A DNA stretch of 64,000 bases from Sambucus nigra (taxonomy: Eukaryota > Streptophyta > Magnoliopsida > Dipsacales > Adoxaceae), in assembly GCA_949130495.1 (NCBI GenBank), contig OX422216.1, positions 97,905,967 through 97,969,966 on the forward strand. Reading direction: 5' to 3'. The first letter of the stretch is position 1. Every line of letters starts with the position of its first letter. Of the stretch, positions 34,868 to 45,578 are shown piece after piece. A model generated the notes under the pieces. It did not search any database. It was not told the origin of the DNA and saw nothing but the letters and a program-made list of their open reading frames with translations. A program made the translations under genes and the position numbers.

Positions 34868-35177
34868 GTCGCTAGTAGGGGTGTTCGCGGTCCGGTCCGG
34901 TCCGATCCGATTTTTAATGAATTTAAGGACCGGACCGATTAAACCGGTCCTAAAAATAAAAGGACAAATACCGGACCGATTAAACTGGTTTTTCGGGCTT
35001 ATTCGGTCCGATTTTTTATATGGTCGGTCCGGTCAAACTTGTCGATCCTAATCTTATTGAAATAATCTTTTTAAAAATAAAAATTGCCCAAATTTTATCA
35101 TAAAAAACTGCTCAAATATCATAAAAACTACCCAAATTTATCCAAAAAACTTCCCAAATTTTATCATAAAAACTGCC
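34868..35177 (-). repeat. Inverted copy of hAT target duplication and hAT 3' end
   Basis: GTCGCTAG (34868-34875) followed by TAGGGGTGTTCGCGG and 302 bases that mirror 50841-51150. It shows that the hAT was already in element A when the inverted duplication formed. GGTCCG motifs cluster at 34889-35045. Confidence 0.92.
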
Positions 35178-36427
35178 TGTAAGAGGGTAGTTTAGATAAG
35201 ATAGAGGCGTAACCCCTTGTAAGTATGGTGATGACAAGGTTAATTAGAAAAGCACTAGTGATTTAGCCACAAGACACAAAGAGCAGTTTGGAATGTATGG
35301 AACCCATCTTATACTCACAAATCTCTCGTGTATAACTCACAATATAATAAAGAACTTCAGAAATAACTTAGCTAGAGGGAGAGAGAAGTAAGCACCCTAG
35401 ATACATCTTGGTAGGCAGGCAAAAAATACTAAAAACTCTCAAGGATCTCTGTTATGTATTAAAAGCTTCGTAATAAATGACAAAAATGGTGGGTGGCAGA
35501 ACTCTCTGGTTCTTTTAATAAATCTCTCTCTAGTAAATAAATTTCTCTAGTAATAACTTTTGAACTCTCAAAAGATCATCCTCCTCCCAGAGGTGGTTGG
35601 GGTCCTTAAATAGCCCCCCACACCACCCCCGCGGCAACTCAGTCATTAAAGACTATGAAAAGACATCCCTCATACTTTATGTCACAACATTAAATGCCTG
35701 ATGCACTAGTTGTCTCCTACGTCATAAACATTAAATGCCAAGACATGCCTTTTGCCTAACCACTGTATGTCAGGGGGTTGCTGTTGCAGAGGTAGCTCAC
35801 CAACTATCTGACAGCCCCAAATACCACGGTGGTTTACTCAAGTGCATGTCTGACATTGTTTAGAAGGCTAGTGACATCACCCACAGTAGATGTGACTTTT
35901 AAGTAGAGGGTTGTTTGGTTCATAACTTAATGCCCGATGGAACTCCAAGCTGCTCCGCTTGAGGTTCCACGGTCAGGGTCCTTCGGTGTTTTACCAGGTG
36001 TATCTAAGATGGTCAGGACAAGCCCCAACGGTGCCCCACTTCTCAATCCTCCAAACCAAATCCCTCTAAAGTTCCCACGGTGAGGTTGTTCGATAGAGCA
36101 TGAAAGCTCTCCCAGGCCCTGCCAAGCCTGGTCTCTCGCGAGTACCGTTCGACCTCACGCCCATTCATTATTATCGTTACAACATTACAGTCATTACAAC
36201 TCGTAGTAAATATAAACAAAGCTATAATATGGCAAAGTAACAATAAGCTAAAGTACGAGTTGCCACGCCAAGCTGCCTCACCAAGATGCCACCGCTTGAG
36301 TTGCCTCACCAAGATGCCACGCTTGAGTTGCCACGCCAAGATGCCACGCTTGAGTTGCCACGCTGATCTTATCCTCAGAACACTGTTGCTAATTGGTGGA
36401 TTATCCCTAATCCCAGGATTACCTTCA
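35178..36427 (-). repeat. Element B 3' LTR
   Basis: Plus-strand reading starts TGTAAGAGGG and ends ACCTTCA. Almost identical to 48369-49617. A 27-base unit built on GCCACGCTTGAGTTGCC is repeated near 36260-36365. A minus-strand TATA-like CTATTTAAG lies at 35605-35613. Confidence 0.95.
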
Positions 36428-36448
36428 GGCCCCCTCTACATTTGCCCC
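36428..36448 (-). promoter_or_regulatory. Element B polypurine tract
   Basis: The minus strand reads GTAGAGGGGGCC directly before the LTR start TGAAGG. The last seven bases, GGGGGCC, recur next to the other LTR at 49618-49624. Confidence 0.75.
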
Positions 36449-37249
36449 TTCGTGGAGGGATTTGTTGTGGGAACAAGAAGTGCCTCCACGAAAACTTCTT
36501 AATCCGATGAACCTTCTCTGTCTGGCCTGCAGCTTTTTTCTAATGCTGAGCCTCAACTGTTCCAACTTGAATATCTGAAATTCTCCCGAAGGACCTGCTA
36601 ATATTCTCCCAGTAATGTTCGAAAAAGCGAAAAATTCTTCCCGATGTAACTGAGTCATAACTAAACAACGTTTGAGCTTCTGTCGAGGGGACATCGTGGC
36701 TTTTTTGAACCGTTGGGACACCTTCTTCGTTGGGGGGGGGGGGTTATTGGATATGTCAGAGAAAATCTTGGCGCCCAAAACTCAATCTTGCTTAGGAAGG
36801 TAACGGTGGCTGTTCCCTAGGTGTCACTTCATTAATTGATGGCAGTTCTGCAGGTGTCACGTCATTGAATGACGTAGCGTTGTCTTTTCCATGTCAGAAC
36901 ACTTCCTGAAGTGCCACGTGTACATTTGAAATGATTGCAGGCGGCCACACACGTGCAATGGTGGGAAACTTAAACGACGAACTTTAAAAATTAAACGGCC
37001 AAATCACTTAAAACCATTCTTTTTCTTGCTTTCCCACTACTTGCTTCAAATTTCCTTCGTTTTTTTTTTAGAGAGAGAGAGAAAGAGCTTCCATTGTTGA
37101 TCGTCTGAAACCTCTATTGTTGTTCGACCTTGTGCCGTCCTGTTCTTGCTCTCATCTTCTTCGCCACCTCCTGTGGTTGTTCTTCCGCCATTGTCGTGCT
37201 CAGGCTCCTCTGACTCAAGGTTGTTTTTTGTTTGCTCTAACAATCTATC
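36449..37249 (+). promoter_or_regulatory. Upstream region of the antisense gene
   Basis: Non-coding on the plus strand: a run of ten G/C at 36731-36740, AT-rich sequence with TTTAAAAATTAAA at 36984-36996 (possible TATA region), pyrimidine-rich sequence and a GA run at 37070-37083, about 170 bases before the ATG. A 117-codon minus-strand frame also fits here but has no recognisable domain. Confidence 0.4.
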
Positions 37250-40200
37250 ATGGCGTCTCAAAGTTACCCCACCATCTCTTCAACCAGTGCGCCGCCTGCT
37301 ACTGCTGTTGCCACCACTACTGGTGCCTCTGCCTTGGACGCTGTTCGTCGTGAACAGTTAAGGTTTTATCGTCGCTCTCCCATTTTTGGTGAAGGTGATG
37401 GCTTTGCTGCTGCTTGCAAGACTGTCAATTTTGAATGCAAGTTTGAGACCTTAGTGCTGGGTGACGAGGACGAAGAACCCTCGAAGTGGGGCTTTCTTCC
37501 TCCAGAGGGGACTCTCCGGTTTCGTCTGGAGCGAGGGGACTTCCAATGGTCCCAAATTGACTTCGAAGCACCAGGTGGTTCTCCTTCCCATTTTGCTGCT
37601 TGGAACTCTCACATGGTGAGTTCCTATGGTGATATTTTGAGTAAGATTGGCCTTCAACGGGACAAATGGTTTGGTGAGTTTACTCTCTCCAAAAATAATG
37701 CTGCTCTCCCCATTCTTGTTTCTCATTGGAACGTGACGACTCACACATTTATTGCTGCGTGGGGCGAGTTCACGATAACCCTAGAAGATGTCTGCGAGCT
37801 TCTGGGGCTCGAAGCAACAGGTCATGAGCCTTATACCGATGAGCCTCTCGACGCCGAAGAGACTGCTGACCGTTTGGCGTTGGACCGAATATGCCGAAGT
37901 TGCATCGGTTCTTCAAACAAAGTTACCTTCACTCCGCTGATTAATTATTTCTTCAAGGGTTCTAGTGAAGGTAGTTCTTCAATTTCAACGGATGCCCCTG
38001 GCCAAGGTACTTCGTTAGAGCTCCCTGCCTACATCCTTGTGATTCTTTCCCGTTTTCTTTTGACGGGAAAACCAAACGATCAGCCCCGAAGGGACCTTAT
38101 CAACATATCCCTTCGTTTAGCCCGGGGCATCAAACTTCCTTTGGCTGCAATTGCCCTAGGGTCCCTCTACACCTGGCTTGACAGAACGTTGTTCGACATG
38201 GAACGATCACTTGGCCGTTATAACCTGGCCAATTTTGCTAACAGCGTCCTTCTAACCAGCTTTCTTTACGTGCGCTTTCCTGTTGTGGCGGCTAAGGCCA
38301 ACCGTCCTCCTTCTGGGAAAACCATTCTGCCCCCACGCTCTTACATTTATCACAAGAGGCAGAGCCGAAAAGAGCTGATCGCCTCAATTGATCGTTTTGA
38401 GGACTTTGTTATGAGGCCTTACGGAGAGGACGCCTTTGTTCATACTTGTGATTTCTTTCAGCACGAATCCAGGGTGGTACAAGTGGGGGTAGACATTGAA
38501 GATCCTCAGTTAGCCGTGGTGCTTCTCCTTTCTCCGGGGTATCTGCCTTCCTACACCGAGTGGGGATATTCTAGCGAACATTACAACCCCAATCGGTGTA
38601 GTCGTCAATTTGGGTTTGATCAGGGGGATCCTCGCTCAGTTTTTCAATCGTCAAACCCAAAGGTTAGCTTTAGCGAGGCATGTTCCTTATTTTCCTTCAC
38701 TGCTGCGTGGGGGATAAGTGAATCAATGGCTGGGAGAGTCACCATTCCCTCCAACAAGAGGCAAGGGAATGTGACCAGTCTATTTGCCACGAAGTTCTGG
38801 CCGAGACAACTGGCTAACATTGCTGAATTCATAGATGGCGAGCCTGTGTACCCTCCAGTTCTTTCATTTTCTGCGTTGGAGCTGGGACTCAAAGGCAACT
38901 CCGTTCTGGGGATTGAGTTCCCTCTAAGCAAAACCCCTAAGAGGCCTTCCGAAGAGCTACCTCCGTTATGCCCCATGACTCCCACTGCCATATCCAAAGC
39001 GAAAAGTGTTGGGGTATCCAGGAAGACTGCTCCTTCGACTGGAGCTACTGCTGATGAAGGGTCTTCGCAGCCGTCGACCAAGAAGGCCAAGAGTGGGGTG
39101 GTTTCCACGAAAAAGACAAAGTCCAAATCCCAGACTCCTGTGGCAGCCCTTCCCATAGCCTCCGTTCCTCCTCCCATGTCTCCTGAAAGGGCCGAGAGGT
39201 TAAGGAGGGAGGCGCAGGCTGAGGTAGATCGGGTGAATGCAGAGTTTCAACGGCGCGCTGTCGTCGTTCCTCCCTCGGTTGCCTTCCCCACGATCGTCGT
39301 TGATCCCACTGAGCCAGCTGCAAGGAGGAGAAAAAGTTCGAAGGTTCCTCAAGCCACTGGCAGTGACGTGACAAGGCTGAGGAGGAAGACTTTAGGCACC
39401 AAGTCCCAGCGGAAGCAAGTTTCCCCGGTGCAAGCTTCTCATTCTTCTTCCCAATCTGAGGTATGTACACTTATCTTGTTCTCTTTTCTTCTTTGGTTAG
39501 AGCAAGCCGGATTTGCTTATATATATTGTTCTTAACTACTTTGGTGCAGGGACTTAAAGAAACGGGGCCTCGTTCTCCTAGCCCCCCAAGTCCCCCCATT
39601 AGCCGTTTCGTGGGCGGTCGCTGTGGGGCCATCTCATCCGATACGACCCCACCCCGTTCGCCAATGACCGGGCTTACTTACGCCCGTCGTTCAATCTTAC
39701 GACGGGCGAGGGAGGCAGTTGGGGAGGGTGAGGTTATAGAGCCCATGGATGTCTCTTTGCTACCAGAGACAACACAATCTGAGATGCCTACTCCAGTCCC
39801 CTCTGGCTCACTGGCTTCCTCTGAGGCTGTTCTCCCCATCGTTCTGGTTGCTGCAGGTGATCCTGAGGTAATTATTTCATATTTAAATTTGTCTGATCTG
39901 GCATTCCTTCTCTTTCACCCCGTTCTGTGCGCTGAATTTAGGATGTTGGTTGCCCTAGGTCGAAGTATCCTCGCTGCTAGCAGACATTCTTCGTCCAACG
40001 GTGATGGCGAGACCTCTGACCACAGTGCCCATTTTCAACGTTCTGACTGAGGTAAGTTATTCTTGGATACATTTCGCCCTTTTTTCTGTATTTGTTCCTC
40101 TTTACTAACATTGGCTTTTATATTGCAGCTTTCTCCTGATCTTTCACCACCCTCATCTATTCCCAATGAACCCCTTGCTCTTGCTTTGGTAACTTATATG

Positions 40201-41595
40201 GGCGAGGGAACTATGCCGATGGTTGAGGTTTCTGGGGCCAGAGACCCTGTTGAGGCTGATGAGGTAACAAGTCCCCTCCCAACAATTCCTGCCACTTTAA
40301 CCTCCGTGATGACTCCCACTCCTGCCCCTGTTATGATTCAGGTACTTTCTTAATTCTTTATATAATCTCCACCTTATAACGGTGACTTAACAATGAAAAC
40401 ACTTGTTAAGATTTTTATATAATCTCCACCTTATAACGGTGACTTAACAATGAAAACATTTGTTAAGATTTTTATATAATCTCCACCTTATAACGGTGAC
40501 TTAACAACGAAAACGTTTGTTAAGATTTTTATATAATCTCCACCTTATAACGGTGACTTAACAATGAAAACACTTGTTAAGATTTTTATATAATCTCCAC
40601 CTTATAACGGTGACTTAACAACGAAAACGTTTGTTAAGATTTTTATATAATCTCCACCTTATAACGGTGACTTAACAATGAAAACACTTGTTAAGATTTT
40701 TATATAATCTCCACCTTATAACGGTGACTTAACAATGAAAACACTTGTTAAGATTTTTATATAATCTCCACCTTATAACGGTGACTTAACAACGAAAACG
40801 TTACAATCTCACTGTTTCTTATATCTCTTCTCAGGTTGCTCAGGAGGATTCCTCACCAGCTCTTTCACTTATAGGCACACCACGTCAGGAACCTGCTGTT
40901 TCGGAAGAATCTGACCAGGCTGACCAAGGTTCCACGACTGGTGTTGAGGTCGAAAGTGAGTCTGGGTGCGAATTGCCTCTCCCTGACTTAACTCCTCCTG
41001 CCTTTTGCCTAATGGTGCTTCACAATTCTCCCCAAATGCCTGTGAGCCATCGCTTGGTGATTGAGCAGTTGGTGAATCATCACCCCGAGACCTTCACCGT
41101 GGACTGCCTACGGTCCAATATTCCCGTGATGAGTTATCGACTGCAAGGCATGGCTATCGTTGTTGCTGAGATTGCCAATACTCCCACTTCCCGTGTAACC
41201 CGAACCCTCATTAATCAGTTTCTGGGTTTTCTGAAGGAATTGGGTCGTGACGGTTTCCGTTTCGACTGTCTTATGGCGTATTTAAAAACTTTGAAGAGCC
41301 AGCAGCTGATCGGCCAGAGGGAACTGTAAGGAAGCACCAGGAGGACCAACAGGCTGAGGAAGTTAAGTTAGCTGAGCTGGCACCTCTTTTGGAATCAGCG
41401 GATGAAGAAATAAAGAATGCCGAAGAGGCTTTTCGTTTGGCCAAACTGAAACGGGAGAGACTTCTTATTGAACGCGCTCAGGTGCAAATCAGGCTAGAGG
41501 TTGCTGTCAACGCTCAAAGCTCCTTTGCGTCAGCTTCTTCGGGCCTTCCTGGGGATTTTTTCTCTTCCCCAGACCTATGGTTCCTTTTAGGGTAG
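37250..41595 (+). CDS. Antisense plant-mobile-domain gene of element B, five exons
   Basis: Inferred exons are 37250-39460, 39550-39867, 39959-40051, 40129-40341 and 40835 onward; each intron is GT-AG and in phase 0, and the frame stays open through the first four joins. Exon 1 (737 codons) contains the aminotransferase-like plant mobile domain: SHWNVTTHTF then WGEFTITLEDVCELLGL near residues 155-185, extending to about 480. Its C-terminal end and exons 2-4 are Ser/Pro-rich with basic patches (RRRKSSKV, LRRKTLGTKSQRK). Exon 5 is helical (VSHRLVIEQLVNHHPETF) and has one frameshift between 41251 and 41329, then a coiled-coil end (ADEEIKNAEEAFRLAKLKRERLL). Antisense genes of this kind are known from Tat elements; the function is unknown. 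It converges on pol. Confidence 0.75.
40361..40805 (+). repeat. Eight 57-bp tandem repeats in intron 4
   Basis: Units start at 40361, 40418, 40475, 40532, 40589, 40646, 40703 and 40760. Two main variants occur (AATGAAAACACTTG and AACGAAAACGTTTG, plus one AATGAAAACATTTG), mixed along the array. The array fills most of intron 4 of the antisense gene. Confidence 0.97.
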
Positions 41596-41825
41596 CAAGC
41601 TCTTGTATATATTTTCCTTCTTCGTCCATTTATGTAATTCTTGGGCAATAGTTCCCAATTTTTTTTGTAATGCTCTCTTGTTTATTGAATGAAAGAAAGT
41701 ATATTTTCCCGTTTTATCTTTGAGTTGTGACTGCTTTCATATCGGTGTCTATACTTCACGTCATCAATAAAACTTGTATATTCATAATCAAAGACTAGAT
41801 ACATCGATGGTACAAACTTAATTGT
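41596..41825. other. Spacer between convergent antisense gene and pol
   Basis: Non-coding, T-rich on the plus strand, with TTTATTGAATGAAAG near 41680-41695 as a possible polyadenylation region for the antisense gene. The two genes end only 230 bases apart, tail to tail. Confidence 0.5.
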
Positions 41826-43166
41826 TTACACATGATAGGCTTTCAACCATTTATTATTAATTTTGAATGGCTTGTCTTCCTCCAACTTAGAAATTAGGCA
41901 ATAACCTGAATCATGAGCTTCCTTCACGACGAAAGGTCCCTCCCAATTGGCTGCGAATTTTGGCAGAGGAAGTCCCCTGATGTGTTTCACCGCTGCTTTC
42001 AAAATGAGATCCCCCTCTACGAACCTCCTTGGTCTTACCAGGTTGTCATATGCCCTAGAGAGCTGCCTCGTATACATTTGAAAATGTTGCATTGCGTTGT
42101 CTCTGTGTTCATCCAATGCCTCCAGCTGCACATGCCTGTTCTGAGGGAGCATGCTACTTCGCAAGGCGTATCGAGCAGAGGGAACCTCCAACTCCACTGG
42201 AAGGATTGCCTCAGCCCCGTAGACAAGGGAGAACGGAGTGTACCCTGTGGGCTTCCTCTTTGTCGTTCGATAGGCCCACAACGCTGCTGGTATCTTGTTA
42301 TCCCACGATCCTGGAAAGTCCTCCATTGTTTTAGCCAGGATATTAACCAGAGTTTTGTTAGTTGCCTCGGCCTGACCGTTCCCCTTCGGGTATGCCACCG
42401 TTGAAGTGTGATGAACGATGGAATACTTGTCTGTAAGCATCGTTACTTCTGAGTTGACAAAGGGAGTCCCATTATCTGAGAGAATAACCTTTGGGATCCC
42501 AAAACGTCAAATGATATACTCTCTGATGAAGTTACTCACTACCCCAGCCGTTGCCCTTCTGAGTGGTATTGCTTCAGCTCATTTTGTAAAGCACTCTGTT
42601 GCTACCAGTATCCATATCTTGCCCCTTGACGAAGGGTGTATCGCCCCCACGAGGTCGAACGCCCAAGTGTGGAAAGGATAAGGCGTTGCCAGAGAATGTA
42701 AGTCCACCGATGGGGCATGGATCATATTCCCATGAAGTTGGCAAGCTTTGCATTTTCGAACAAATTCGGCTGAGTCTTTCTCCATCGTTGGCCAATAATA
42801 TCCCAACGTCATCAGCTGATCATATAACTTGGCCCCTCCTATGTGAGCTGGGTCATGGGCTTGTTTGAGGACCTCAGTTGCCTCTTCTTTCGTGATGCAA
42901 CGCAATGGCTTGTTGAAGTACCCCCTTCGATAAAGCTGCCCCTCTTGGATATAGAACCTTGGGGCCCTTCGCTTCAGTCCCATCTCATCCACTTTCTCCG
43001 TTGGGACAGTTCCATCTTGAATAAAGTCGATATAGGGCTGCCTCCAGTCTGTTTGGGCTTCTATGAAATGGCACTCAGCTGCTTCGAAAAATAGCTGACA
43101 CTTATCACAATTCCGTTGTAGTTCCGCCGCATCCTGTTTCATTCTAGGCCAAAAATATCCCCCTCT
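41826..43166 (-). pseudogene. Element B integrase
   Basis: Last third of the single gag-pol frame. Zinc-binding domain HDPAHIGG...CKACQ (43000-42750); catalytic core with HTWAFDLVG, LSDNGTPF and GNGQAEATNKTL, so all three acidic residues remain; then AYRTTKRKPTGYTPFSLVYG and the C-terminal WEGPFVVKEAHDSGYCL. Two in-frame TGA codons break it, at 42579-42581 (family Trp in TKWAEAIP) and 42507-42509. No frameshift. No chromodomain follows, as expected for Tat elements. Confidence 0.9.
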
Positions 43167-45578
43167 TTAAATTCTTCTATAGAGGGGTATCTCAGTTGTT
43201 TCGCAATGCTCCTCATGTGTTCTCTTCAACCTCCGCTCTGCTTCCTCTGGCCCAATGCATCTTGATAACCATCCCCCTGCATTTCTGTAGTAAAGATTTC
43301 CCTGGTTTGTAAAGTATTGGGCTAACTCTCTTAGTCCCATAGCTCCTTCGCCAGACTCCAGTTGCTTCCTGATCTCTCCTCTCCAATCCGCGTCTCCCTC
43401 CATCGGTAGTATAGACTGCACCACCGAAGGAGCTGTTCTTCGTTGGATCGTAACGATAGTCGTATCGCTCCTCATGACCATCTTTTGAGCAATAGTGGCA
43501 TAAGCGTCTGGATGACGGTTCATCGTTCTGGGATGTCTTCTGATTTTGGTCCGATGGAACTGGCTGAGGAGCCTTTGAATGATCGTTCTGTACGGTGCCA
43601 AACTCATGTGCTTCAACGCATATTCTCCGTTAACTTGCTGAATTACTAAGTTCGAGTCACCTTTGATGCAGAGAGAACGAATTCCCCTTCGAAGAGCCTT
43701 CAGAAACCCTAGCACTAACGCTTCGTATTCTGCTTCGTTATTGGAGCAAGGGAAATCTAGTTTGTAGGAAAGGCAAATTTCCTCCGTTCCTTTTGAAAGG
43801 ATGACCCCTGCCCCTCCTTTTTTCTCTGCCGAAGACCCATCAAACTGCATCGTCCATTCCTCATCGGTTGCATCTAGATAGTTGGCTTGCAAGTCGTCTC
43901 CCGGAATGTCTTCTTTAGGTGGTTCAAATGTTCCAGATGGAAAGATTGCCAACAGATCGGCATACGCCTGGCTCTTGATGGCACGAGGAATCACACACTT
44001 TAAATCATATTCGGAGAGAATAAGGAACCACCTAGCTGCCCTGCCAATCAAGATAGTTCTAGCCAACAAATACTTAATAGGATCACATCTAGTTACAATA
44101 TGAATTGTAAAAGACAGCATATAATGTCTAAGTTTTTGTGCTACAAAGACTAAGGCCAAACAATGCCTTTTTAGGCTGCTATATCTAATCTTTGGCCCAT
44201 GTATGATCCTGCTGAGGTAATACACCGGTCGTTCTTGCCCGTCAATCTCTTGTGCCAGTAAGGCTCCAACGGACCTTGTAGTTGAGTTGAGGTACAGCTG
44301 CAACGGTACTCCTGCCTGCGGAGAAACCATGATTTGTGGTGAAATGAGCAGCTTCTTCAACTCATCGAGAGACTCCTGGTGGTCCTTTTCCCATCTGAAC
44401 TTTGTGTTCTTTCGCAGCAGCTGCATCAACGGGTGTGTTACCTCGGCCAATCCTGGTACAAATCTTCTGAGGTAGGAGGCTTTTCCGAGGAAGCTTTATA
44501 GCTCCTTCGCCGTTCTTGGGCACGGCATTTCTAAGATCGCGCGTTGTTTATCCTCGTCCATCTGCACCCCTTGTCGACCAACCACAAAGCCTAGAAACTT
44601 CCCGCATGTTACTCCAAAGACGCACTTCAATGGGTTCATCCTTAATTTATACTTCCTACATTGAGTAAACACCTTCTTTAAGTCGTTTAGGTGGGACTCC
44701 TCCTTCTTCGATTTGATGACCAAATCGTCCAGATAGAATTCTACAAATTTGTGGAAGAAATCGTGAAAAATGGCCATCATTGTTCTTTGATAAGTAGCCC
44801 CCGCGTTCTTAAGTCCAAACGGCATTACTTTGTACATGAAATTGCCCAACGAGGTTCTGAATGCCGTTTTCTCTGCGTCTGCGGGGTCCATCTTGATCTG
44901 GTTATACCCTACGTACCCATCCATGAAGCTATACATCTCATGCCCCGCCGTGGCATCTATCAAGCTATCAATGGAGGGTAGAGGGAACTCATCTTTGGGG
45001 CAAGCCCTGTTCAAATCTCTAAAATCCACACAGATCCTTATTTGATTCTTGTCCTTCTTTCCTATTGGCACAATGCTAGATAGCCAAAGGGGATGCTGTA
45101 TTGGTTTGATGAATCCTGCTGCCAACAAACGTTGAACCTCTTCCTTAATCTTCAAGTCCAACTCAGGTTTGTAAGTCCTTGTTGCCTGCTTCACCGGGAT
45201 GGCTGAAGGCATCACGTTTAGCTTGTGGCAGCTCACTTCCTCATCTAGCCCTTCCATTTCGGTATTCTTCCATGCAAAGACATCTATGAACTCCCGGATT
45301 AGCCCAACCAAGGCTTCTCGTTTCTCCTTACCGAGATCCTTCGCGATGAAGATGGGCCTTGGGTCTTCCCCTTCTCCTGCCAGGTTTAACTGCTCCAACT
45401 CTTGTGCCTGGGGCTTTGGTTGATTTGCCATGTAATCTGGTTCTTCGGCGACCTCCTCCACGAACTCCTGTATGTTGGAGTTGTCTATCACCATACACTG
45501 TCCCTGTTGATCCACCAAGAAACACTCATATAACGGGTCAGTCCCATCCTCGGTCTCTTCGGCCGCCCGCTCACATCG
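43167..45578 (-). pseudogene. Element B reverse transcriptase and two RNase H domains
   Basis: Same frame as gag. RT: FAWKNTEMEGLD, RICVDFRDLNRACPKDEFPLP, SFMDGYVGYNQI, VMPFGLKNAGATYQR and an intact YLDD at 44724-44735. RNase H 1: PVYYLSRIIHGPKIRYS and KYLLAR. A second, archaeal-type RNase H follows (MQFDGSSAEKKGGAG, CSNNEAEYEAL, IKGDSNLVIQQ), which is diagnostic of the Tat lineage. Stops are TAA at 44496-44498 (family Gln in KELQSFLG) and TAA at 43167-43169. Both fit C-to-T change of a CAA codon. Confidence 0.92.

Larger units (their letters stand above)
32441..36420 (+). repeat. Left arm of 4-kb inverted duplication
   Basis: This segment is the reverse complement of 49625-53589. It consists of element A protease to integrase (32441-34867), the hAT target duplication (34868-34875), the 302-bp hAT 3' end (34876-35177) and the B LTR (35178-36420). 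Differences seen by eye include a 12-base gap near 32875 and about a dozen substitutions in the A part. Confidence 0.93.

Noticed and set aside
36043..36339. A protein frame found three times (36043-36339, 49234-49551, 49685-49975)
   Set aside because: It lies wholly inside the B LTR and is repeated only because the LTR is; part of it is the 27-bp minisatellite.
37451..39470. Minus-strand frames under the antisense gene of element B
   Set aside because: The plus-strand frame carries the mobile domain and splice sites; the opposite frames have no recognisable domain.
40361..40805. Regular repeats with a CRISPR-like look
   Set aside because: The units are directly adjacent 57-bp tandem repeats with no unique spacers, in a plant retrotransposon intron.
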